Below are positions 35,166-46,063 of a stretch of 64,000 bases of DNA, one piece after another; position 1 is the stretch's first letter; each line of letters begins with the position of its first letter. The stretch lies in contig NC_084794.1 of the NCBI RefSeq assembly GCF_963169125.1, positions 74,249,665 to 74,313,664 of the forward strand. Reading direction: 5' to 3'. A program made the position numbers and the translations under genes. The stretch is from Humulus lupulus (lineage: Eukaryota > Streptophyta > Magnoliopsida > Rosales > Cannabaceae). The notes beneath the pieces were generated by a model. That model had not been told where the DNA came from. It worked only from the letters and a program-made list of their open reading frames with translations, and made no database searches.

Positions 35166-35187
35166 GCTCTCAATGAAAGCACCAAAC
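35166..35187 (-). other. Tat-1 primer-binding site region
   Basis: The minus strand reads GTTTGGTGCTTTCATTGAG immediately after the 5' LTR end. The position is right for a tRNA primer site and the GTTTGG(C/T)G start is shared with Tat-2 (53454). I do not assign the tRNA. Confidence 0.6.
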
Positions 35188-35983
35188 TGTTGACGCCGTT
35201 TTTCGTCAACAGTGAAAGAAGAGCACGTAAACAATTACTAGTAATGGCCAATTAAAATAAGACAATATAAAGCACGATTTTTTACGTGGTTCAGCAGTTA
35301 AATCTGCCTAGTCCACAAGTCTCTGTTATTAAACTCAAGATTATCTCTGAAAATTCTTAAGCATGAATTCTACAGAGTTTTCTCTCCAAGTTCAGAATTT
35401 CGGTCCTTTACAATGGTGCACGACTTCTCTATTTATAGAGAAGGAGGCAGAATACTATCCCACATATTTTGGGTAGTTACTCTTTTTGGTGTAAATAAAA
35501 TAAATGACTTTAAATGCCTTCGATCCGATATAAAAGGAAACGTCCCCTGAAGACCAGGGGGCATATAACTAATCGAATAATATCCCATGATTTTATGGGA
35601 TTTACAATAATAAGTGCAAAACATGCCCCTTATAAACAACTCTTATAGATATTCAAAGTCATTATCATATATCTCCAAGGCCTTAATCTCCCAGGTTTCT
35701 CCTCAACTTTCGAGCTAATGACATCTCCCGAGGTCACATGGCTTCGAGGTCGCACGCGTGTCAGGCTCGGCACCCTTGGTTCGAAGTCTTCTCTGAGGAT
35801 AGATGCGTCTCGGGAGCTATCCTTCGAGATTGTGAATATTTCGAGGCCACCGCATTCGAGTTCGTCTCAGTCTTGCAGGCTCGATATTTAGTCCTGGAGC
35901 ATACTTCAAACTTTACGAGTCCATTCGTTGCGAATCCAACTTTCGAGGTCACATTTAACATAGCTCGAAATCTGGGTATAACA
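35188..35983 (-). repeat. Tat-1 5' LTR
   Basis: 796 bp, same termini as the 3' LTR, about 20 substitutions and no indels that I see. TATA box at the complement of 35430-35437. Terminal U5 hairpin at 35188-35195/35204-35211. Transcription of gag-pol would start here on the minus strand. Confidence 0.93.
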
Positions 35984-36512
35984 GTGTTTTATTTGCTTAA
36001 TTAGAGCTATAAAATCTGAGCAAAATGTGTTTTAGATCTATACACAACGTTTGTTTTTGACTAAATTGAAATTGATATTTATTAAATTTTAAAATTATTA
36101 TTTAAATTCAATCAATTTCGAAATTGGTATTAAATTAAAACAATGAATTTTTTAGATATTTTTGTTTAAAATTGTGATTTTTTTTCAAAATATCTAAATT
36201 ATTTTTCAAAAACAAATTAATAATTGATTTTATTAATTTTTGTGTTGGAAATATTTAAAATATATTTTTTTTGAAATTGAAAATATCTATTTTTTAGAAC
36301 AATAAATAATTATATTAATTTAATTAATTAATGTATTCAGATTTTATTGTTAAAAATCTTGTTTGGGAGTTGATTATAACGTTTTAGAATTTTTTTATAT
36401 ATTTTTGGAAATAAATAAATGGTCATGCAATTAATAACATGCCATGCATCACTATTTGTGTCATTTTTTGCATTTGAGCTTAGATGATAAGATTATAGTG
36501 ATGACTCATTAT
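35984..36512. other. AT-rich continuation of the host repeat after Tat-1
   Basis: Begins with the GTGTT duplication and continues the sequence interrupted at 21334. It is strongly AT-rich, with no ORF. It ends abruptly at the truncated edge of the family A LTR at 36513, so this is a deletion or rearrangement junction. Confidence 0.6.
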
Positions 36513-36784
36513 TAGAAAATATGATTGAAATGACTAAAACCAACTTCATCCTCGAATCGTTCACGCAGTCCACCGAATCCATTCTTCCTCAATACACATT
36601 CTCAAGCCTCCAAGAATCTTCCCGCTGCCATATCTATTTTCCTGCACATATAAAACATAAAGGAATGAGCTTAATGCCCAGCAAGGAAAATCTACTACAA
36701 GCATGAAACATAACTATACACATAAACTATGAACATATATCATATACTATAACACATATATCATAATTCTAACCCATGTACATG

Positions 36785-36965
36785 GTAACTATTGGGGTTT
36801 ACTAACTAAGCAACTATAAGCCTCAAACTACAATGAGGTTTGCTAGTTAAGCAACTATAAGCCCCAAAAAACATAAAAGTGTTGGGGTTTTCTATATCAC
36901 AACTATAAGCCCAAAACATAAAAGTGTTAGGGTTTGTGATATAACAACTATAAGCCCCAAAACAT
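36785..36965 (-). repeat. Tandem repeat in family A LTR (about 55-60-bp units)
   Basis: Three to four degenerate units with AACTATAAGCCCCAAAACAT and GTGTTGGGGTTT cores. The same array is at about 44585-44765 in the 5' LTR, and a diverged version (GGCATATGCC/GGACCCC units) is in the solo LTR near 27050-27175. Confidence 0.7.
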
Positions 36966-37699
36966 ACATATATCATAACATATAAATCATACCATAGCAT
37001 AATCATAACATATTATAAACATAGCACATATCACATAGGAACTATCCTATTTCCTTACCAAAAATCGGGATGTGAGAACAAGGTTGGGATTTTGGAACAC
37101 TCCTAAAAACCATTAATAGAAATGTGAGTATTCTAAAAGAAAGAGATGAAAATGAATGAACTAAAAACCACCGAGAATATACTTACTGACAAGAAACCTC
37201 AAGTTCAAAGAACTTAGATGCCTAACCAAGAATAGAGAAGACTGAGTTAGGATTTGAGTAGAGAAAAACTATAAGATCTAATGAAACAATTCAAAAATGA
37301 ACTAAGAATAGGAATACCTTTGAAATTGCTATACCCGAACTACACCTTGATAATGATAAACACACTATGAACCTTACTTCCCAAGTGTTTGATAAACTTA
37401 TAATGATAAAGCTTATAACCCAAACCTAAGTGTTTAACACTCTAAAGTAAACCTAGCAGCTTGTAGGCTCTGAACTCAGCTTGAAGAATGAAATAAATGG
37501 TTGGGTACTAGGTCTTATTTATAGAGTTCAAGAATGAAAAGATCTTCATTTAGCTTGAATAAAATAATGGCTTTTTATTTGAAAAACATTTGAATAATCG
37601 TTCAGCAGAGGCTGAAGACTCAGTCAAAAAGATTCTGGCTTATCAAGAGGTTTATGGAATAAAATGAGTTCAGTTTCAAAATCATTTGAAAATATAGCC

Positions 37700-37845
37700 C
37701 TAGAGTCGATATATCGCCTACCATAGGCGATATATCGCCTGGGCTCATATTCGCGAGGCTTGTCGAAATGGTCGTGCGAAGTTACGTATTTTTCGTATCC
37801 TCGTGTGGCGATATATCGCCCCCTAGAGCTGCGATATATCGGCAT
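37700..37845 (-). promoter_or_regulatory. U3 palindrome cluster, family A copy 2 (3' LTR)
   Basis: Perfect GGCGATATATCGCC at 37726-37739 and 37807-37820, plus TCGATATATCGCC near 37706 and GCGATATATCGG near 37831. In the 5' LTR the cluster (45499-45615) is shorter by about 21 bp and partly mutated. About 190-330 bp upstream of the TATA box on the minus strand. Confidence 0.45.
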
Positions 37846-38323
37846 ACGTTGAAATATTATACACGTAATTACACTTTTTCAGCCTAATTTGAATTGAGTA
37901 AACAACTTTGACTGAGTCCTATAACGATTTCAAAGCTGCTGGAAGACTTTGGGATTTTCAAATATTACTCTTAATAAACTATTCCTCAAAAAAACTTAAT
38001 TTCTCATTAAACATACACATGACAAGTTTCATTATCTTATTGGGTCTATCTAAACCTTATAGTATAATAAATATCATCTTCATAATCAGTCATATTAATC
38101 AAACCTTAGGTTATAATTAATATTCTTAAACTATAGGTTAAACTTATAAAATCTATAAGTGTTACTACGAGTGTCCAACTAAGTCCCGGCTTGAACCAAA
38201 ATCCACAGTAATAAACATACCATAACTACTACTAGCTATTACTATTACTACTATCTAACTAGCTAAGTAAAGTTCTTGGACTCTACAATTCTCCCCTACC
38301 AAAAAGAATTTCGTCCTCGAAAT

Positions 38324-39677
38324 TTACTTACCAAATAATTCTGGATACCGGCCTTGCATGTCCTCCTCCAACTCCCACGTTGCCTCTTGTTCAGAACTAT
38401 TACTCCATAGGACTTTGACTATCGGAGTATTCTTGTACCGTCACTGCTTCATCCCTCTATCTAGGATGCTAATCGGTCGTTCCTCGTAACTCAAGTCTTT
38501 CTAGAGTGCTATAGTATCGTACTTGAGGACGTGAGATGGGTCTGACACATACTTGTGTAGCATTGAGATGTGGAACACATTGTGACTATCTGCTAGGGTT
38601 GGCGGTAGGGCTAGTCGATAAGCAACTGCTCCCACTTTGTCCAATATCTCAAAAGGACCTATAAATCGGGGACTAAGCTTGCCTTTCTTCCCAAACCGCT
38701 TTACGCCTTTCATAGGAGATATATTCAGGAAGACTTGATCTCTGACCTTGAATTCCACATCGTGTCGCTTGGCATCCGCATAGCTTTTCTAATTAGCGCT
38801 ACTGCTTCTTGAGCTTTTCTAATAGCTTCAGGACCGAGAAGCTGCCTTTCTCCTACCTCGTCCCATGGTAGCGGCGATCGACACCTTCTTCCATAAAGTA
38901 ATTCATAAGTGCCATCTCGATCGTTGAATGGTAGCTATTATTGTAGGAGAATTCTATCAGCGACAAGTACTTATTCCATGATCCTCTGAAATCAAGTACA
39001 CAAGTGCGTAGCATATCTTCTAAAATCTGTATTGTATGCTCGGACTGACCGTCTGTCTGAGGATGAAAAGCTGTACTAAGACTTAACTTAGTACCCATGG
39101 ATTGCTGTAAACTTCCCCAAAATCTCGATGTAAACACCGATCCTCTATCCGACACTATTATCTTGGGGATTCCGTGCAACCTTACTATCTCTTGGATATA
39201 GATGTCTGCGTATTGGTCTGCCATGTATGAAGTCTTAACAGGAAGGAAATGAGCGAACTTGGTTAGTCTATCTATTTCTACCCAAGCCGAATCATGCTGC
39301 CTACTTGTTCGCGGCAAACTCGTCACGAAGTCCATAGCTATATCATCCCACTTCCATTCTGGTATGCTAAGTGGTTGCAATAAGCCTGCAGGCCGCTGAT
39401 GTTCTGCTTTCACTTGCTGGCATACTAGGCACTTAGACACAAATTTCGCTATGTCCTTCTTCATCCCTAGCCACCAATACATTGCCTTGATGTCGTGTGT
39501 CATCTTGGTTGACCCTAGGTGAACTGAGTACGGTGTATTGTGCGCTTCTTCTAGAATCGTCATCTTAATCCTTTGATCATTCGGCACGCATACCCGATCC
39601 TTATATCTCAATAACCCTTGACCAGATATTGAGAAGTATTTGGTCTTGCCTTCTCTGACTGTATCCATATGTGTCAC
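38324..39677 (-). pseudogene. pol: Chromovirus copy 2 integrase and chromodomain tail (broken)
   Basis: The zinc finger (HNTPYSVHLG, then KCLVCQQVK) and catalytic core are in one frame from 39677: D (VEIDRLTK), D (SDRGSVF) and E (GQSEHTIQ), with 35 residues between the last two. A one-base deletion near 38900 shifts the frame after NNSYHSTIEMA. The C-terminal domain is readable again at 38758-38501 (KLSPRFIGPFEILD), then TAG near 38498-38500 and TGA near 38440 interrupt the chromodomain-like end (VKVLWSNSSEQEATWELEED). The terminal TAA is at 38324-38326, just before the polypurine tract. Compared with copy 1, the arrangement is the same but the lesions differ, so the two decayed independently. 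Confidence 0.88.
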
Positions 39678-39846
39678 TAGTGTGTCGTCACGCCCTTGCC
39701 CAATCCGTATATCTTGTAGCAGATTTAATGGATAGACAAGTTAGCTAGCTTGCCAAAAACTACTTCTATTCCGGCATTGATCAGCTCCTGCTGCAGTGGC
39801 TTTACTATTCCGGCTAGTGCTGCTAAACTTCCGTAATTCTTCCTAC

Positions 39847-41127
39847 TTAGTGCATCGCAGCTACGTTTGCCTTTCCTGGGTGGTATAAGATTTCACAGTC
39901 GTAATCCTTCACTAGCTCTAACCACCTACGCTGCCTCATGTTAAGCTCCTTCTGAGTGAAAAAGTATTTAAAACTTTTGTGGTCTGTATAAATCTTGCAC
40001 CATTCTCCATAAAGATAATGGTGCCAGATTTTCAATGCAAAGACCACCGCTGCCAACTCCATATCATGAGTTGGGTAGCGTTGCTCGTACTCCTTCAGCT
40101 GTCGTGAGGCGTAGGCTATCACCTTGTCATTCTGCATCAGCACGCAACCCAACCCTTACTTCGACGCCTCGCAATAAACTACAAACTTGTCGTTGGGTCT
40201 CGGTACACAGAGTACTGGTGCTGAGCACAACTTGTCCTTAAGCAACTGGAAGCTTTCTTCACATCTATCATTCCAGTTAAATCTTTGCTGTTTTCGGGTC
40301 AGGTTGGTGAGCGGAGTGGCTATCTTAGAAAAGCCCTCTACGAACCTCGTATAATAACTTGCTAATCCCATAAAGCTTCTTACTTCGGATGCATTCTTCG
40401 GTCTTGGGCAATCCTTCACAGCCTCTACCTTTGATGGGTCTACTGTAACTCCATCCTTGGATATAATGTGCCCGAGGAACGCCACTTGCGAAAGCCAAAA
40501 CTCACATTTCTTGAACTTGGCGTAGAGTTGATGCTCCTTTAGTCGCGATAGGATTAACCTCAAATGTTCCTCATGCTCTACTTCATCCTTGGAGTATACT
40601 AAGATGTCATCGATGAACACTACGGTGAATTTATCTAAGTAGTCCTTGAAGACCCTATTCATCAAGTCCATAAACGCGGCTGGAGCGTTGGTAAGACCAA
40701 AACACATAACTAAGAACTCATAATGCCCATAACGAGTCCTAAAAGTTGTCTTAGGAATATCTTCTCCCCACACCTTGAGCTGATGGTACCCGGATCGTAA
40801 ATCAATCATTGAAAATATGGTCGCACCTCGGAGTTGATCAAATAAGTCGTCAATTCGGGGTAGCAAGTACTTATTCTTAATCGTTACCTTATTCAGCTCG
40901 CGGTAGTCTATGCACATTCGCATGCTTCCATCCTTTTTCTTCACGAATAGCACCAGTGCTCCCCATGGCGAATGGCTTGGTCTAATGAAACCCAAATCTA
41001 GGAGTTCTTGTAGCTGCGTCTTTAACTCCTTGAGTTCTGTAGGTGCCATCCGGTATGGTTCCTTGGAGATAGGCTCAGTGCTCAATACTAATTCTATTGT
41101 GAAGTCAATTTCCCGAGTTGGCGGCAA
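39847..41127 (-). pseudogene. pol: Chromovirus copy 2 reverse transcriptase and RNase H (broken)
   Basis: The RT frame 41127-40156 is open and nearly complete: [30 protein letters not shown], the catalytic FIDD box at 40606-40617 (complement) and the thumb [12 protein letters not shown]. RNase H follows in the same frame after TAA at 40153-40155, where related elements have Gln (YCDASKQGLG), consistent with CAA to TAA. The first RNase H Asp also reads Glu here (YCEASK). The rest, including [20 protein letters not shown], is open to 39847. A small insertion near 39860 then shifts the frame at the RNase H end (NVAAMH instead of NVVADAL). Confidence 0.9.
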
Positions 41128-41202
41128 CCCTGGTAAGTCATCGAGAAATACCTCTGGGAATTCTCTTACAATACGGACGTCTCCAACTTTAAGCGGTGTT
41201 TC

Positions 41203-41727
41203 CTATACTACGTCTGTGATGCTGGCTAAGAACGCTTGACATCCTTTTTCTATCATCCTTTGAGCTTTGAGAGATGATATTAGCGGTGTGCGTAATTCTG
41301 AAACTTGTCCCATGAAACATAATCTCTGGCCGTCAGGAGTCCCGAACGTCACTTTCTTGTGTTTACAGTTGATGGTTGCGCCATGCCGTGCTAGCCAGTC
41401 CATGCCTAGTATCATGTCGAAGTCATTGATCTCCAATTCTATCAGGCCTCCTTCTAATTCCACGTCCTCAATCTTGATTGGTATGCCTCGTACTATCCGA
41501 CATGATGGAACTACTTTGCCCGAAGGCAACTCGGTTACAAACCTAGTTCTAAATCTTTCACAAGGTTTGTCTAGTTTTTCTATCATTCCTAACGAGATAT
41601 ACGAATCGGCTCCCAAATCAAATAATATAGAACATATATTATTGAGGAAAGAAACCCAACATGTGGCCACCTTATTGCTAGCATCAGCCTCTCCTTGGGT
41701 TAAGGAAAAAACCCTGGTAGGAACCAT
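41203..41727 (-). pseudogene. pol: Chromovirus copy 2 aspartic protease, active site altered
   Basis: A retropepsin-like (RVP_2-type) domain, in frame from MVPTRVFSLTQGEADAS, with the flap/dimer region ending DFDMILGMDWLARHGA. The active-site triplet normally read D-S-G is D-L-G here (Leu codon TTG at complement of 41614-41616; Ser would be TCG). TAG at 41203-41205 separates it from RT in a stretch where related elements read through. Both changes are C-to-T on the coding strand if the ancestral codons were TCG and CAG. Confidence 0.82.
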
Positions 41728-41763
41728 CTTATCTTCCTTTTTCCCTTCTGTCTTGAGCTGATA

Positions 41764-42934
41764 ACATTCTTTCTTTAGGTGTCCCTCTTGACCACAGTTG
41801 TAACATCCTTTGGTGCTTGCCCGACATTCCCCAAGATGTTTCCTTTGGCACTTAGCACATGCCGGGTATTCTACATAACCCGACTTGTTACCTCCATTAT
41901 TTGTCCGTGCCCTTTTATCGATGTTGGACTATTTATTGTCAAGATGCTTTCTTTTCTGACCATTATCGTTGTTGCTGGACTGATTGCTGTTGTTGTGGTG
42001 GTTGTTGTTTCGACTAGTCTGAGGTTGATTTTGCTGTCTAGGCTCAGGCATACTGGCTTCTTCTTTACTAACATTAGCCTGCAACCTTTCTACTTCTATT
42101 GACATCTCTAGAACATCGACATAAGTAGTGTTTCCTGGGTTTGCTAACTTAACGCCTAGCTCGATCTTCGGTTGAAGTCCTCTAACGAACTTAGACACCC
42201 TCAGATATTCAGTTGGAACCATTTCTGGTGCGAATTTAGCTAATCGGTCAAACTTTCGAGTATACTCTGCCACTGATACACTCTCTTTCTTCAGCCCAAT
42301 GAAGTCCTCAACTCTTGAAGCGAGTACAACTGAATTATAGTACTTTTTGTGGAACAGCTCCACAAATCGGGTCCAAGTCATAGTGACAACATCATGCATC
42401 TGCTGGACTAAGTCCCACCATATCCTGGCATCCTTCTTGAGCAAAGATGAAATGCAGGATACGCGGTCCGCGTTGCTAAGGTTCATGTGTGTCAAGATTG
42501 GATCCATGTTTCTTAGCCACTCTTTTGCCTCGAAGGGGTCTGTAGTCCCTTCAAAGTTTGGAGAGTGTTGCTTACAGAACCGCTCATAAATTGGCTCCAT
42601 ATGCTGAACTAGATATGGCGCATAGTTTGCCACTGGCCATCCCCCATATGGACCAACTTGTTGGGGGTGCTGAGGCCATTTGTTGTGGCTGTGGTTGCGG
42701 CGGAGGTGGAGGCTGAGTCTGAGGCTGAGCCTGTTGTCGCTGTTGCTACAACAGTTCCTCGACTTGTTGTCGCAGTCCGGTGATCTCCGTAGCGTTGTCA
42801 ACTGGCGGTGTCGGCGGTGCATTGCGGCTGGAAGCAGCACACACTCCCCTTCTACGAACCGGAGGGGCTTCATTGTTCACCGAAGCAGCGTTGGAGGCGT
42901 TTCCGTTGGTGCAAGCAGATCTTCGGAAGGACAT
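41764..42934 (-). pseudogene. gag: Chromovirus copy 2 gag (broken)
   Basis: Starts at ATG 42934 (MSFRRSACTNG), shifts frame near 42750-42870, and continues through a Retrotrans_gag core (FEAKEWLRNMDPILTHM, IWWDLVQQMHD, VSVAEYTRKFDRLAKFA) to TAG 41929-41931. Beyond the stop the same polypeptide has an intact CCHC knuckle, CYNCGQEGHLKKEC, at 41764-41805. A Gln/Asn-rich linker lies between. Gag would coat RNA and assemble the particle; the lesions make this copy inactive. Confidence 0.85.
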
Positions 42935-43469
42935 CGCAGCAGAGTTCTAACAGTTGAGAGAAACATGTCAGAACTTTACCCTAATATGCTCTAAGGCAAA
43001 AACTTAATCTAAACAAATATAACTCGGACCTATTAATTATGACTTCTTATGAAAATTATATAAGACTTCTTTATTATTAGAGTGGGTTTCTATAATTAGA
43101 AAAATAAGCCATCTTTATTTTCTAAGTCTGTTTCTAATCATCCTATATGACTTAATTATCAGGCTCGAAACTCATCTTTGTTCCAAAGTTAACCATATTG
43201 AGGGAGGGCTGGGATCAGTAAAATCGTTCCCACTACTATGGCTCCCTAACTCTCAATATAGGAACTTGGTTCATTGACTTGTATCCACCCTCACCGAACT
43301 TAGTCATTATTTATTAAATTTATTATTTATTATGATTGCAAAAGAAAATCAAACTCATACATGATAACAAAATAACCATGATATTAATTTGGAAAAAAAA
43401 GTTTTTCACTATTTACAACCATAAAAGAAAACAAATAATAAATTAAAACAAACAATGAAACTATTTATT

Positions 43470-43937
43470 CTAAAAATCGGGATCTTCTATATCCGATCCT
43501 TCATCTAGCATATCATCATTTAACTCCTCATAGTCCTCATTATCATGTGCCTCAAAATGCCCTCGAGGAAGGTTCATAAAAATTATATGCTTTTGCTCAT
43601 TTGTAAACTGAAATTCCATTTTTGAAGTGAACCTAAGTAAGAGAAAATAATATCTCATTGCTACCGACAATTCATCTTCATCATCCATTGTTTCCCATAT
43701 AACCTCTAAGGCTGCAATTACAGTATGATAATCTCTAAGTAGTCTAATTACTAAAATGTATTGCTTCGTTGCTCTCATCATGATCTGCTTAGATTCTTGG
43801 AGGTGACCTATTTCTCTGTGGAACAATAGTAGCCTCCAACTGATTCTTTCTAGCACTTCTACGGTGTTTCTCGGTTCTCTAATTCCTTTTAAGGCCTTAA
43901 TGGCTCGGATATCCTCATAAGTTAATGCTCTGTTCAT
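43470..43937 (-). CDS. Leader ORF of chromovirus copy 2, 155 aa, function unknown
   Basis: An uninterrupted ORF from ATG 43937 to TAG 43470-43472, placed between the primer site (44074) and gag (42934), on the sense strand of the element. I do not recognise a domain. It looks helical and basic in the first two thirds (IRAIKALKGIREPRN, QIMMRATKQYILVIRLLRDY) and ends in an acidic tail (DNEDYEELNDDMLDEGSDIE). There are no Cys motifs, signal peptide or membrane segments. It is still open while gag, protease, RNase H and integrase in the same element are all broken. The chromovirus at 46722-52110 has no matching leader ORF. It may be an added retrotransposon gene, a captured host fragment or chance. 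Confidence 0.5.
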   Translation of the reverse strand: MNRALTYEDIRAIKALKGIREPRNTVEVLERISWRLLLFHREIGHLQESKQIMMRATKQYILVIRLLRDYHTVIAALEVIWETMDDEDELSVAMRYYFLLLRFTSKMEFQFTNEQKHIIFMNLPRGHFEAHDNEDYEELNDDMLDEGSDIEDPDF

Positions 43938-44073
43938 TCTTAACTGAAATATAAGGGCTAAAATCGTTAACTATACATATAAACATAATATCTGTAACCA
44001 TAAACACTTACTTGGCAGTCAGATTCAGAGCGAGTGTGTGTATCGAGGAGAACTTCATGCGAATGAACAGTTT

Positions 44074-44084
44074 CTCTGATACCA
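44074..44084 (-). other. Primer-binding site, initiator Met tRNA type
   Basis: The minus strand reads TGGTATCAGAG two bases after the 5' LTR end (44087), the standard match to the 3' end of initiator methionine tRNA. Confidence 0.85.
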
Positions 44085-44086
44085 GC

Positions 44087-46063
44087 TGTAATGACCCAAC
44101 TATTCTAGACCTTGTACCATCAAAAATTACTACTATACACAGACACTAATCTTAAGAAAACATACATATGAAATAACCATAACTTTATTAAAACTGTAAA
44201 ACAAAGGTTAACATAAAATTCAGAGTAGGATATGGGATCCCATTGTTTTGAAAAATAAAATAGAACATGACTTAAATCTTAAAATTTGTTACAACTCAGA
44301 TGCGGAAAAATACATAGAAAATATGATTGAATTGACTAAAAACAACTTCATCCTCGAATCGTTCACGCAGTCCACCGAATCCATTCTTCCTCAATACACA
44401 TTCCCAAGCCTCCAATAATCTTCCCGCCACCATATCTATTTTCCTACACATATAAAACATAAAGGAATGAGCCTAATGCCCAGCAAGGAAAATCTACTAC
44501 AAGCATGAAACATAATTATACACATAAACTATAAACATATATCATATCCTATAACACATATATCATAATTCTAACCCATGTACATGGTAACTATTGGGGT
44601 TTGCTAACTAAGCAACTATAAGCCTCAAACTACAATGAGGTTTGCTAGTTAAGCAACTATAAGCCCCAAAAATGTAAAAGTGTTGGGGTTTTCTATATCA
44701 CAACTATAAGCCCAAAACATAAAAGTGTTAGGGTTTGTGATATAACAACTATAAGCCCCAAAACATACATATATCATAACATATAAATCATACCATAGCA
44801 TAATCATAACATATTATAAACATAGCACATATCACATAGGAACTATCCTATTTCCTTACCAAAAACCGGGATGTGAGAACAAGGTCTGGATTTTGGAACA
44901 CTCCTAAAAACCATTAATAGAAAGGTGAGTATTCTAAAAGAAAGAGAGGAAAAAGAATGAACTAAAAACCACCGAGAATATACTTACCGACAAGAAACCT
45001 CAAGTTCAAAGAACTTAGATGCCTAACCAAGAATAGAGAAAACTGAGTTAGGATTTGAGTAGAGAAAAACTATAAGATCTAGTGAAACAATACAGATTGG
45101 AACTAAGAATAGGAATACCTTTGAAATTGCTATACTTGAACTACACCCTGATAATGATAAACACACTATGAACCTTACTTGTTTGATAAGCTTACAATTA
45201 TAAAGCTTATAACCCCAACCCAAGTGTTTAACACTCAAAAGTAAACCTAGCAGCTTGTAGACTTTGAACTCAGCTTGAAGAATGAAATAAATGGCTGGGT
45301 ACTAGGTCCTATTTATAGAGTTCAAGAATGAAAAGATCTTCATTTAGCTTGAATAAAATATTGGCTTTTTAATTGAAAAACATTTGAATAATCGTCCAAC
45401 AGAGGCTGAAGACTCGGTCAAAAAGATTCTGGCTTATCAAGAGGTTTATGGAATAAAATGAGCTCGGTTTCAAAATCATTTGAAAATATAGCCCTAGAGC
45501 CGATATATCGCCTGGGCTTATATTCTCGAGGCTTGTCAAAATGGTCGTGCGAAGTTACGTGTTTTTCGTATCCCCGTGTGGCGATATATTGCCCCCTAGA
45601 GCTGCGATATATCAACATACGTTGAAATATTATACACGTAATTACACTTTTTTAGCCTAATTTGAATTGAGTAAACAACTTTGACTGAGTCCTATAACGA
45701 TTTGAAAGCTGTTGGGAGACTCTGGGATTTTCAAATATTACTCTTAATAAACTATTCCTCAAAAATACTTAATTTCTCATTAAACATACACATGACAAGT
45801 GTCATTATCTTATTGGGTCTATCTAAACCTTATAGTATAATAAATATCATCTTCATAATCAGTCATATTAATCAAACCTTAGGTTATAATTAATATTCTT
45901 AAACTATAGGTTAAACTTATAAAATCTATAAGTGTTACTACGAGTGTCCAACTAAGTCCCGACTTGAACCAAAATCCACAGTAATAAACATACCATAACT
46001 ACTATTAGCTATTACTATTACTACTACTATCTAACTAGCTAAGTAAAGTTCTTGGACTCTACA
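44087..46063 (-). repeat. Family A copy 2, 5' LTR
   Basis: 1977 bp, minus-strand TGTAGAGTCC at 46063 to GGGTCATTACA at 44087. TATA box at the complement of 45310-45317. It includes the tandem array (about 44585-44765) and the palindrome cluster (45499-45615). Full length; used here to judge the truncation of the 3' LTR. Confidence 0.92.

Larger units (their letters stand above)
21335..35983 (-). mobile_element. Complete Tat-lineage Ty3/gypsy retrotransposon (Tat-1) with antisense gene
   Basis: Two 796-bp LTRs in the same orientation (21335-22130 and 35188-35983) are flanked by GTGTT (21330-21334 and 35984-35988). Internal parts run on the minus strand: primer site, gag, protease, RT, two RNase H regions, integrase. 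A spliced gene lies on the opposite strand between integrase and the 3' LTR. This layout, an extra antisense ORF downstream of pol together with a dual RNase H, is known from the plant Tat lineage. A family A solo LTR (25714-27658) interrupts it; without that it is about 12.7 kb. I count about 20 substitutions between the LTRs (about 97.5% identity), pointing to an insertion on the order of a million years old under usual plant rates. Confidence 0.93.
36513..38287 (-). repeat. Family A copy 2, 3' LTR (truncated)
   Basis: Minus-strand start TGTAGAGTCC at 38287, next to the polypurine tract GGTAGGGGAGAAT (38288-38300). It aligns with the 5' LTR until 36513 (AGAAAATATGATTG), where the final 220 bp or so of the LTR are missing. 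TATA box at the complement of 37516-37523. Confidence 0.88.
36513..46063 (-). mobile_element. Ty3/gypsy chromovirus family A, copy 2 (Tekay/Del-like)
   Basis: Minus-strand element with 5' LTR (44087-46063), initiator-Met-type primer site, a leader with an extra ORF, gag, protease, RT, RNase H, integrase with chromodomain-like tail, polypurine tract and 3' LTR (36513-38287). The 3' LTR lacks about 220 bp of its terminal end, so no target duplication can be seen. Coding parts carry several stops and frameshifts. Confidence 0.92.

Noticed and set aside
41267..41761. 164-codon plus-strand ORF opposite the chromovirus protease
   Set aside because: Shadow frame; the minus strand has the recognisable protease.
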